From Protonemura montana (taxonomy: Eukaryota; Arthropoda; Insecta; Plecoptera; Nemouridae), in contig OX387612.1 of the NCBI GenBank assembly GCA_947568835.1, forward strand, positions 4,092,001-4,156,000: a DNA stretch of 64,000 nucleotides, written 5' to 3'. Within the stretch, counting starts at the first letter, position 1. Every line of letters starts with the position of its first letter. Below are positions 11,818 through 23,800 of the stretch, one piece after another. A program made the position numbers and the translations under genes. The notes under the pieces are model-generated. The model searched no databases, was not told the DNA's origin, and was given only the letters and a program-made list of their open reading frames with translations.

Positions 11818-14800
11818 ATGGACGGTTGGAGGAAGGTAAGTTTTCCAAAATCTTACATTTATTTTTGCGAATCACCACGCCAAATTGGGCAGGAGGTTGA
11901 CAATTGGGTTGACAATTGGCGTACTAGGATGCAATTGGGTCGTGGTACGGTTCCGTTTTGAGCGTGTTTGATTCTTTTCAAGCGACTGAAATTTCCCAGG
12001 GGTGGTCAGGATCATTGGTCTCATTGATCAAGGACAACTGTGTGAGGATTAAACTTTTTATAACCAACAGTACCTACCAAGGACAGATTAGACTAGGATT
12101 TCGGGAACCCAGTCAGTCACCTTGATTGATCCTTTCAAGTCGGTTGTTGTCAATCTGTTTACATTGTAGCCTCAAAATGTCCTCTTGCATAGAAAATACG
12201 CACCAAGTCACTACAATATCTTCAAAAATTTTAGAGTGTCAGTTCTCTATTGAATTTCGAAGAAGTTAGTAATTCGATATAATTACTCATAGAAAATTAA
12301 TTGATTATTGATTGATTATTATTATTGATTGACGCACTGTTTTGACAATTGGCCCTGCGGCACTGGTCTAAAGACGTCGCTGAATGAGCGGGTGATTGTG
12401 AGGATGATGATAAACCTAACCTAGCCTAGAAGGGAGGAGGTGAATCCAGGTGCCGGCACGTAGCCTATATCTGTCAAAGAGCACCGAGGGGACCACCGGC
12501 TTAATGTCCCTTTCGAAGGACGGTACAACGCGAGCAGAAGAATTCCTCCACAAATACATGCTATCGAGAGGTTGATAAGCAAGGCGAATGAAGTTGCTAT
12601 AGTAACTTTCATCCCTCCAACCTCTCTCCCGAACAGAACTGGTCATGTGTATGATGGCCACTCATCCAATACCTGACTCAGCGCAGTTTAGCTTAACTTT
12701 CATCTCTCCAACCTCTCTCCCGAACAGAACTAGTCATGTGTATGATGGTCACCCATCCAATACCTGACTCAGCGCAGTGTTGCTTAACTTCGGTGATCTC
12801 ACGAGAACCAGTGTTTTCATTAAGCCAAACCGTTCGGTACTCATAGAAAAGAAAAATTTCATAGCGTTTCGTGAAATCTTTGCGTTGCGAAATAATAGAA
12901 TACATCAAAAGACTTTAAGTGACCTAGGGGTATATTTTAATGGGAGAATTGATTCCCGAGAACTTCATTTATGAGAACCACACATTCCCATAGTTTCGCG
13001 AGTTGGAAACACAGGTTCTCGTGATTACACCAAAGTTTAGCAACATTGCGCTGGGTCGGTTATTGGATGAGTGGCCATCATATAAATGGTCAACTTCATT
13101 CGCCCTGCTTCAATCTCTCGACAGTATGGCTTAGTGGAGGAATCCTGTTGTTCGCGCTGTACCGTCCTTCGGAAGATACGTTAAGCTGGTGACCTCCAAG
13201 AACATTTAGAGACCACCGGATTAATTTCCCTTCCCAAAGAAAGTACAACTCAAACAATAGAATTCCTCCGTTAATCTATGCTTTAAAGAGGTTGATAAAA
13301 AAGACGAACAAAGTCCGTAACGGAAATCCCTCAAACCTCATTATCAAATTACATATACTGCAATCCCTCCATCAACCCTTTGTAATTATAATGGCAATTG
13401 TCCCTTTCAGCACTGATTTGATGATCAAATCGGTATGAAGGAACAACCACTGAATAATTATTAGTATTGACGAGCGTAGCAATTGACCAATTTGTTTTAA
13501 GTTTTGTTGTAGTTAAGTTGTTGTTAAGTGCGTTTGATGTGTTTAATTTTTCTGACGCTAAATTCAAAGTGGCGCTGATTTAGGCTGACGACGGCTTGGT
13601 ACTTTCAAAATGCTCAAGACTAAATTTTAAAGGTTCCTGTTCACAGATAGCGCTGAGCGCGTTGGCGCTGCTGACGCTGGGGGCCGCTGTAGATGGCCGG
13701 GAGATCGAAAAGCCAGAGAGCTTCATCAACGGGACGAACCTTCTGCAAAACTTTTTAAACTCGATCAATATCACTGACCACAGGTACACGCCGAGAGGAT
13801 TATTCTACTGTGTCCTCGAAACTCATCCTTTAAAGGAACATTTACCCTTCAAAATAAATTTTACCATAGATTTAGAAGATTTAATAATAGCATTTGGTTT
13901 ATGAAAATAAACTCATGTGCCCACGGCAGTCCGTGCAGAAATTGCTAAAGTCCGCGTTTTTCGGCTTGGGTGCTTAGATAACAAACTCCCGTAAGAAATA
14001 ACCTATAGTGCTTTTTCGACCCCTAGCACCTAGACAAACCTCTATTGAGAGGAATACTCTCAAGATGGCGGACTCTGACAAGTCGTGTCGTGAGTCGCTC
14101 TCTGAAAAAGTGTGGTATTTCAAGGATATGTGTGTAGTGGACCTAAGAAAAGAATGTGAGAGATTGGGACTGGCGAAAAGAGGAAACAAAGAAGATCTGT
14201 GCGAGAGACTAAAAGCTGCAATTATAGATGAAAATAGCGAGGAAGGAGAAGAAGAAGAAGAGGGCGTAGTCGGTAAGCAGCACGATACCCGTCATGCACA
14301 CGTCATACAGCAGCTCCATACTCTACTAATAGAGAAAGAAAAGCTGGTGGAGGAGAAGGAAAAAAGAATTTGCAACCTAGAAGAAATAATCTTCCTCCTA
14401 AAAGCTAATAATGCTCGTACAAATGGAGAGGCTCACGCTGCTAACCAAACTCACGCTGCAAACCAAACTGACAAAGGAGGTACACAACCTCCAAACGGAC
14501 ACGGACGCAACATAATGGCGGGAAACGTAGGGGATATGGTACGACGAATTGAGACGCCCCGTAAGGAAGAAAGGTGGACACGCCAGAGTAAGTCGGCTAC
14601 TGACAAGGATACTGACAAGCAGGAATACTCAAATGCACACCAAAGTGAAATTCATAAGACGCAGAACTCTCATAGCAATAGCAGTTATGGGCATACCGAA
14701 AAAGAAGTACGAGATGAAAAATACAGGAGACTGCTGGCAAGAAAGAAGTTTGGAACGGAAGAAGAGAAGACAGAAACCGAGAGTGGGCCAGTGTTTAAAC

Positions 14801-17800
14801 CAGGTCAAGTGATGGTAGTGGGTGACTCGATGCTCTGGGGGGCAAGTGACCTGTGCAAGCGAAAGGGATGTGATGTTACTGTATACCCAGGTATAAGAGT
14901 GAACGACCTAGCTAAACAGCTGTGCGAGAAACAAAACGTTGTCAGTGAGCCGGAGGTACTTGTCCTTCATGTAGGGACAAACAACATCCAGAAGAGATCG
15001 AAAGTTCATCTCATCTCCGAGCTCGACCAACTGATGGACACGGTCAAGGTAAAGTGGGGCAAAACGAAGTGGGTGATAGGTGGGCTAGTACACAGGACGA
15101 ATGTGTTTGATTCCACGATGGACAAACTTAACGAGGGGATAAACTGGCTTTGCGAAGAGAGAGATGTCACTTTCTATGACCCCAACCTCAAAATCACAGA
15201 GCAAGACCTCGCCCGAGATGGACTACATCTAAACAAAAGGGGTGGAATACTATTGGGGCAGCTAATAGTTGAAAAAACTGAAGAGTCGCTATCAGAATAG
15301 CAATTAATACTAGAAAAGACAGAGCACGAAATTAGTTCAGAAGAGAAGACTGCAAAAGAAACAAGAACAGGAGAGAAGTCTGAGAAAGGAACAAGATTAG
15401 GCGAGAGGACTGAGATCGAAACAAGAACAGGAGAGACGCCAAGCGAAGAAGTAAAGAACAGGCAACAGGCGAAACGACCAGCTTTGAACACCGAGGTAGC
15501 GGCAAGTAGGATATTCTATACTAACATACAATGTCTCCGAAATAAAATTGATAAGGTAGAAACGGAAATGCGGCTACTAGAGCCCTCAGTTATCTGTATG
15601 ACGGAGCATTGGCTTAGAAAGGAAGAGGTTAACAGTACTACTATAGATGGGTATGTCCCGGTCAGTGTGTTCTGCAGGGAAGGAAAGAAAAACGGAGGGG
15701 TGATTATTTATGTAAGATCAAACGTCAGGGCATGTGCCTCCATAAACTTGGATGCCTTCATAAGAGAGCTGCACTGTGAAGCAGCAGGTGTCACTTTTAA
15801 TGTTGTGGGGGAGACGTTTAAGTTGGTTGGAATCTATAGGTCTCCACAAGGCGACTTTAAAATATTTATGGCAGGTCTTAGCGGTATTTTAGACGCTATT
15901 ACGAGAAATAAGGCAAATATTGTTATATGTGGTGATTTCAATACGGACTTCAGCACTAATTCAGCTAATACACTAACTATTGTAAATCTGTTTAAAGCGT
16001 ACGGCCTATCCATGACGGTGTCCACGCCAACAAGGACAACGGTCGGTTCCGCGACCTGTATAGATAATATTTTTACTAATCTAGATCTAAACGAGACAGC
16101 CAGTAGTCAGGTAGTGGAGCTAGGCTTGGCAGATCACAGCAGTATTGTCCTTAACATAAATGGCAAGGCAGAGCCTAAAAAGAACATAATCACTGTTAAA
16201 CGAACCTATACGAAACAACAAAAGGACCAGTTCTTGCTGGAGCTGAGTTCAGTTTGCTGGGAGTCTGTCTTCCGCCTGCAGACAGTAAACGATATGTTCA
16301 ATGAGTTCTTTGATATATTTGGAAAGATCTTTGACAAGTGTTTCCCGGCAAAACAAAAGCGGTCACTAATCGGTACTCGCACGACAAAACAGAAATGGTT
16401 CACTCCCGAGCTGAAACGGTCGTCAGACCTTGTCAAGCATGCTTACCATAGGTACAAACAAGGAGGGTTCGACGATACATCATATGAGTGGTTTGTGGAA
16501 GCGAGGCGGATCTATTCCCGCAAGATTAGGAAAGCCAAAAAAGATTATTACGAAGACATGCTGGCAAATGCACCCAATAAAGCGAAGGTGGCGTGGGACA
16601 TTATAAAGGGGGAACAAAATCATAAAAGTAGGTCAGGGCCGGAGGATATTGAAATCGAAGAGGGCCCAGATCTGATTACGTCTCAGTTAGATGTGGCGAA
16701 TAGATTTAACGAATACTTCTCCACGATGACAGACTCACTACTAGAATCACAAAACCCAGTCGCGACTAGTGAGAGTGTAGGACCACGTAGTACCATTGAT
16801 CGGCATAACACGAGAGCTGTAAATAAAACTATCTTCCTGGATCCAGTCTCTTCGGCGGAATTTTTTAAGCTGGTGGAAAAAGTATGCCGTAAAAAATCGG
16901 CAGGGATCGATCAGATACCCGGACACGTAATTAAATATGCAGGGATTTATATTATGGAACCACTGACACATATAATGAATGAATCGTTTGTTCAGGGGAC
17001 TTTTCCGGATGCGCTAAAAATTAGTAAAGTGGTGCCCATCTTCAAGAAGGGCGATAGGGCCAAAAAGGAAAACTATAGGCCGATTGCCCTAGCATCGGTC
17101 TTTGCTAAGCTATTCGAATTAGCCTTCTGTAATAGATTGCTATCCTTCGCAAATAAACATAAGATCATTAACAACAAACAACACGGTTTCTTAAAAGGTA
17201 AATCCACCACGTCGGCACTTGTGGACCTCGTAACAAATGTACTGCATGCACTGGATAAGAAGGAGGACGTAATATGTCTACTATATGACTATAGCATGGC
17301 CTTTAATACCGTGAACCACAAGATCCTCCTAAATTGCCTCCAGGAGGCGGGGATCGCAGGAAACGCCAACAATTGGGTACAATCCTTTCTAGAAGGTCGT
17401 AAGCAAGTTGTGGTCCTGTCTGGACCGCAGGGTCCCGTAATCTCAGATGTTAGGATGGTGCACACAGGGGTTCCTCAAGGAAGCTCCCTGTCGCCGCTGC
17501 TGTTCATTTTATACACCAATAACTTACCTAATTGCCTCGATATCGGGAATCTAACAATGTACGCGGATGACACCTCGCACGTGATAAGCGGGGACAGTAA
17601 AGAGGTGGTCGCACTTGCCAACACCGCGGTGGACAAAATGCAACACTTCAGTGCGTCCCACGAACTGATACTAAATGCCAAAAAGACGGTCTTTATGAAA
17701 TTTGTAAATAAAAAAAAGGCTATATCCAGCAGTCCACTAATCCGTCTGGAGAGTAGAAGTCTGCATGAAGTCGAGAACGCTCAAGTCTTGGGTATCCAGA

Positions 17801-20800
17801 TAACCAGCACTCTGGACTGGGAGAGACATGTGTCACATGTGGCGGCAAAAGTAGCCAGCGGTTGTTTCCTTGTGAAGAAAATGATGAAAATAGTAAACAT
17901 AAAAGCCGCAAAACTGGTGTACTATACACATGTACAGTCGCATCTACAATACGGGGTAATTTTATGGGGTGACTCGCGGTACGCCGGTAGACCATTTAAG
18001 CTCCAAAAACGAGCAATCCGCACGCTGGCAGGAGCAAGCTGGGATCCCTGTGCCACAGTGTACTATAAGGACTCGTGTCGACCATTTTTTAAACAATTTA
18101 ATGTTCTACCTCTGCCTTGCCTGTACATCTTCTACTGTATAATGTTCGTCGTACAAAATGATTGCAGATCACAAGCAAGTCAGAAGAGTAGAAGTACCCG
18201 GCACACAAATGTATTAACCTTGCCGAGGTATAGACTAAAAAAGGTGACAGAAGGGCCGTTATATGCAGGCGCTAAACTTCTAAACGCCCTGCCTGAACGC
18301 ATTAAAGTAATACAGGATCGGTCCTTCAGGACGAGACTCAGAGAGTTTTTAATGGACAACTGCTTCTACAGCGTAAAGGAATTCTATAATTTCTAGACTT
18401 GTTATTTTAGATGTATTGTAGATGTACTTACTTATTTATTAGTATTTATTATTATTATTTTTTCTTTTTTTCTTTTGTATTTTCTTTCTATTTGTAAATG
18501 TTTATCTTTGTAAATCTTTGTAAATGTAACACACCATGAACATCATGACTGTCTATATATCCCTAGGGACAAAAACCGACAATAAATTATTATTATTATT
18601 ATTATTATAATCAGATCAAATTCAAATAATTTTAGCATAGTCCTCCATCCTTTCTCTGTGATGAAATAATTTGGCTTTATGATACGATAATTTGTTTAGC
18701 CACGGTAAGCGAACTATCGCAGGTGTGTAATTAGCATGCTGCATATTTTCGTGCAGTGCCGTACTGAGCGGCAGCTACAGCGTTCGGTAGGGAGGGAATA
18801 AACTTTCAGCAACTTTGGCCAACGGAGCACCCGCAGGGAAAGACAGCACTCTACAAGTAAATCATACTCAGCTTGCAGATCGCGACGCGCGAAATGCCAG
18901 AAATCTTAAATAATTAATTGCAAATCTATATTTTCAGAAAATTCTTTTAAATCGATCAATTTCAATTCACATTACAGTTACAAATCTATGGTAAAAATGT
19001 TTGAAGGGTAATGCCCCATTAAGGAATGAAGATGGGGCTGGACACTTAAGAAGTGAAAATATTTTACATATATCTAAACGAACCAACTCAAACAATCTAC
19101 TTATTTACCAAAATAATTGTTATCAAACCCCTAATCTACAAAGTGATGACCGATTTTCATCAAGACTGGTGATACTAGTTTCTGAAGTCTTCGCACATTT
19201 TCAAAAACTTTCTTCATTCCCATGCTACAGTTAAGTAACTTCCATTTCTTAGGCCAACTTTAAAGGTTTAGACATAGGTTCTGATCCAACTGCGGTTAGT
19301 ACGTAGGACCAGCATCCAGTATCCGGTTCTTAACCCGACCCCTCCAATTAAGGCGTACAATTTTGTCCCCAGCTTTCTGAACGCCAATCTTCTGGAGAGC
19401 GCAGCGTTGAATACCAACTTGACTCTGAGGCACTGTAATGTTGAAAACCTGGAAGACGAACTACGTTTCACGTTCACCAACCGCAACCTAGGGTACCTCG
19501 GCCTGACGCAGTACTATCTGTACACGCGGCAGCTCGCGCAATTCATCAGCAATGTCATCGCTGACGACATCACTTACATACCGCATGGTAAGCTTTTACC
19601 AATAATAAGCATTTGTCTAGTAAATTAGAGTGATTCAGTCAATGCAATTAGTTGTACAGTAGGTTTGTTTGCCGGCCATGCGTTTTGTACAGACCTTCTT
19701 AAAGAAGTTTTAAAAAGGTCCGTGCAGGCCCCCTTCCAGTGTCTGCAGAAGACAGGCAGCGCCGACAAAGCATAGTGAGAGTATAGAAATCGTTTCAATG
19801 TTTTCGCCTTTTGGCGCAAAACAGCGTACGCACCTTTTTCATTACAAATTAACCACTGAGTAAGTAGGCATGAAGAGTTGATTTCCTTCCCGCCGAAATT
19901 GAGTGTATATTTACTGTATGTGCATTTATTATTTTAAAATATTTGTCTCTTCACATGACGGTAGGAGGGGGGGGGGGGGGTCCCCCCAATCAACCCATAG
20001 GAAAATGATTACCTACATCTAAAAATATTTTGCAATCTTCTCTAACCAACAACACATTGGTAAGGAATGGAAACAAGCCATGCATTTTTAACATGCAGTT
20101 GTGACTTGCTTCAGGGTACTTGTCGTTCTTCGAGAGTGCCGACTCGAAGCTCAAGTACTTCTTGGTCTGGGCGTCTTGGCGCGATGCGTCAGAGGCTTGC
20201 GAAGCGGAAGGAGGCTCATTGTACACTCCCGAGCATTCCGTGGAGCTTCACGCAGTAATGGCGATCTTCTACCCAACCCTTTTGCCCTGGATCAACTGGC
20301 GCAAATCGAATGGTGAGCGTTATAAAGATATTCTGGCTCCAATTTTGAACGAAAGGCTCTGCCATGTTGATGGATTCAACTAAGTTTGTTTACTTTGCAT
20401 CAAAACAATCTGAAGCTACATTTTAGCTTGGTTTTTTTATAATAATAACTTGGCATATGTTTGTTTGATTAGAAGTAATCAATTAATCCAAGTCAAATGG
20501 TTTGCTTGGTGGGATCTCGAAGTTGATTCTTCTCAAGCGGCAAAATAAAACTGCATGGCGCAGTACAATTTACGATCAAAGCCGGATTCAAACACAATGT
20601 TTCAAACACTAACCAACCGATAAGAATATGTTTCCAAAAAAAATTCACTGATAAAGTTAGTGAAATGATTTTGATTTGGCTCAAGCCCCATTCGGTTACA
20701 AGACAGACAACATCGTGACAGACTCCTTTTACTGTTAGTTTTCAGTTATTTACTCCTACAAAATAGAAAATATTAGAACAAAATAGTGCTGGGAAAAATT

Positions 20801-23800
20801 AGAATGTAGATATAGAGTTGATTTAGTTCAGAGCCTGGGCACAACTAAGTCCCTTGCAACAGATGAGAGATTACAAACATTTCTGCGTCAAATTACTAAT
20901 GAACATATATGTTTTCCAGTTGAGGGCGGGCACCGCAAGTCTTGTGGATATTTGCAAGCAGACTACTACGGAGACAGCTATCAATGGGACGATTGCCACC
21001 ATCCACATCCCTACATTTGTGAGACGACTTCTCACCATGCTACCTCTCTACGGACAGAAGTCAAACTCAGCGCTCGTCAAATGGCAAAGGACTTCTGGAG
21101 TTCGATCGAAAACCAATCTAAATCGAAACCAAGGTTCGTTGATTGGGAGCTCATCCTCGAATATGCTGATTCAGCACAGTTTTATCCAAATTGCGGGCCA
21201 TACATGAGTCTACGTTTCCTTCTGTGCCACTCCATTACATATCCACGGATATTTAAAACCTGGGATTAATATGTGTGAATAAATATCTAATGACTAGCTG
21301 TTCTGTTGACAGAGTTCGAAACCCTACGTTCGCAAGGTCGCTTTCTGAAACCAAGAAGGCTGCAGCCAGCACGGCTCCTAAATCCGTTAAGGTTGTCGCC
21401 AGCAAGGCTCCTGAAGCCTCGAAGGCTGTCATCGGCAAGGTGGACAAGACCGCGAATAGGCACGAAGAAGCCGTCTACAGGCTTCCAGGCAGTTCTCGCT
21501 ACGAAGTGACCAGTGTGGGTGAAAACGCCCTTGGCTTTTACTACAACTACATCAAGCGACTCCAGGCGTACGCATACGAGGTTGTTTCGAAGGATATCAC
21601 TTACCTTCCACACGGTGAGCAGAAATCGATATCTTTACAAAAATTAACAATTACCATAAGAAAAGTATTTTGTATCTAAGAGTTCACAAGTGTGACTAAA
21701 ACAAGCTCTTCGAGAATAAGTACCCAATTGACTAGAGTTACTCAAGGTTGATAGATCTAGCAGGAGTAGGAAAATATATTTATTGATTAATTTAGCGATG
21801 CACTGTTTTGACAACTAGCCATGCGGCACTGATCGGATAGCGTCGATGAATGAGTGGGTGATGCTAACTATAATGGTGAACGTAGCCTAGCATTGAAAGG
21901 AGGGGAAACCTGGAAACGGCACGTAGCCTTCTCCGGTCAAGATCACTAGGGGACCAACCTTGTTGCCCCTTCCGCAGGACGGTACAACGCGAACTACATG
22001 ATTTCTTCTCAAATCCATGCTGCAAAGAGGTTGATAAGCAAGGAGAATGATGTTTCGGTGCTAACTTTCTTCCCTCCAACCTCTCTCCCGAATAGAACCA
22101 GTCACTCATACAATACCTGACCCAGAAAAGTGTTGCTTTTAAAACGGTGATCCATCACGCTGAACCTTCTGGTTTCAGCAGTAGAATGCGATACCTGCTA
22201 CAAATCTGACCATGTTTGTTCCTTCAGAGTACCTGTCTTTCGCTGAGGCACCGTACAGGAGTTTCAAGTACTTCCTAGAGAAGAAAACCTTCGAGGAGGC
22301 TTCTCTGGTTTGCGACGAGGATCACGCCAAACTCTACACGATCACGCACTCACTCGATCTTGACTACAAGTTGGCGGCTTTCTACCCGCTTCTCACTCCT
22401 TGGATGGACTTGCGGAAACCTAGTGGTGAGAAATGCAATTATATTTGTCATAATGCCGTTGGTTGGGGTGTTTTCCACTTAATCTGAATGTTTTTATTGT
22501 TTTCACAGTTATTTTCTAAGTTAACCTCGAAGGAAGTGTTTATGCTGGCACGAAATTACTTTTTTTTTACCTACTAGAGTAGTATTGTTTAGTCACGCCG
22601 TTGAGTGTAGGTTATAGGTAGAGTTTCAGCGTCAATATTACAGTTTTTGCGTGAAAGATGACCGCCAAACGACTACCTTACCGACAAAAATGCAGAGTAC
22701 CGGAACGTCACGTTAAGTGGAGCCACTGTCGTATGAAATTTAATTTCGATATTTACAGTAGGTTACTCGCTTTTTAATATCGTTACGTGTATATCAATCG
22801 TTGAGGTAAACATTGATGGAGATTTTATAAGCATAAAAAGTCTCAAAAGCGAGTTAACCTACGAGAAATATCGAAATTAAAATTCATACGACAGTGGCTC
22901 CACTTAACGTGATGTTCCGGTACTCTGCATTTTTGTCGGTAAGGTAGTCATTTGGCGGCCATCTTTCACGCAGAGACTGTAACATTGACGTTGAAACTCT
23001 ACCTATAACCTACACTCAACGGTTATGCGTATAAGACTCGTTACTGAAACATTACTCTCCATTTTCTCCCCCTCAGGTGACGGTGGTCCCGACAGTTGTT
23101 TGTTCCTACAAGCTGAAATCTACGGCCCCAGCGTCCACTGGTGCAACTGCGACAGCAAGCATTACTTCATTTGCGAGAAAAAATCTAGGAGACCACATCC
23201 AGAACCTGAGCCAGAAAACTCTCCTCATCCAGAGACGGAGCCAGAACCAGAGCACGAGCAAGAACTTATTTCGCATTGGCCACCGAAGCCAGAAGCAGAG
23301 CCAGAGCACCTTCCGCACCGACCAAGGCCAGAACCGGAGCCGGAACACCCTCCACATCGACCACCGAGGCCAGAGTATCCTCCACATCGACCACCGAGGC
23401 CAGAGTATCCTCCACATCGACCAAGACCAGAATCGGAGCCGGAAAGTCCTCACCACCGTCCATCAAGGCCGGAACCGGAGCCTGAATATCTTCCACACCG
23501 TCCATCAAGGCCGGAACCGGAACCTGAATATCTTCCACACCGCCCATCAAGGCCGGAACTGGAACCTGGATATCTTCCACACCGCCCATCAAGGCCGGAA
23601 CCGGAACCTGAATATCTTTCACACCGTCCATCAAGGCCGGAACCGGAACCTGAATATCTTCCAGTTCGACCACCGAGGCCGGAACCGGAACCTGAATATC
23701 TTCCACATCGTCCATCGCGGCCGGAACCGGAACCTGGACATCCTCCACATCGTCCACCGAGGCCGGAACCACATCACGACCAGGACATAGTCTTCCAGAT

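Larger units (their letters stand above)
14000..18609 (+). mobile_element. Near-complete LINE (Jockey/CR1-type non-LTR retrotransposon)
   Basis: It has an ORF1 and an ORF2 with endonuclease and reverse transcriptase, and a 3' end with a short TTA/ATT microsatellite (18586-18609) instead of poly-A, as in many Jockey/CR1-group elements. There is no frameshift in about 4.3 kb, so the copy is young. The exact 5' end and target-site duplication were not resolved. Inserted in the sense orientation in intron 2 of the lectin gene. Confidence 0.88.

Noticed and set aside
15301-18396. Viral polymerase gene
   Set aside because: AP-endonuclease plus YADD reverse transcriptase and a microsatellite 3' end identify a non-LTR retrotransposon.
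21306-21509. Alternative frame with Arg/Leu/Pro repeats in lectin exon 6
   Set aside because: The other frame continues the DITYLPHG module and keeps splice phase on both sides.
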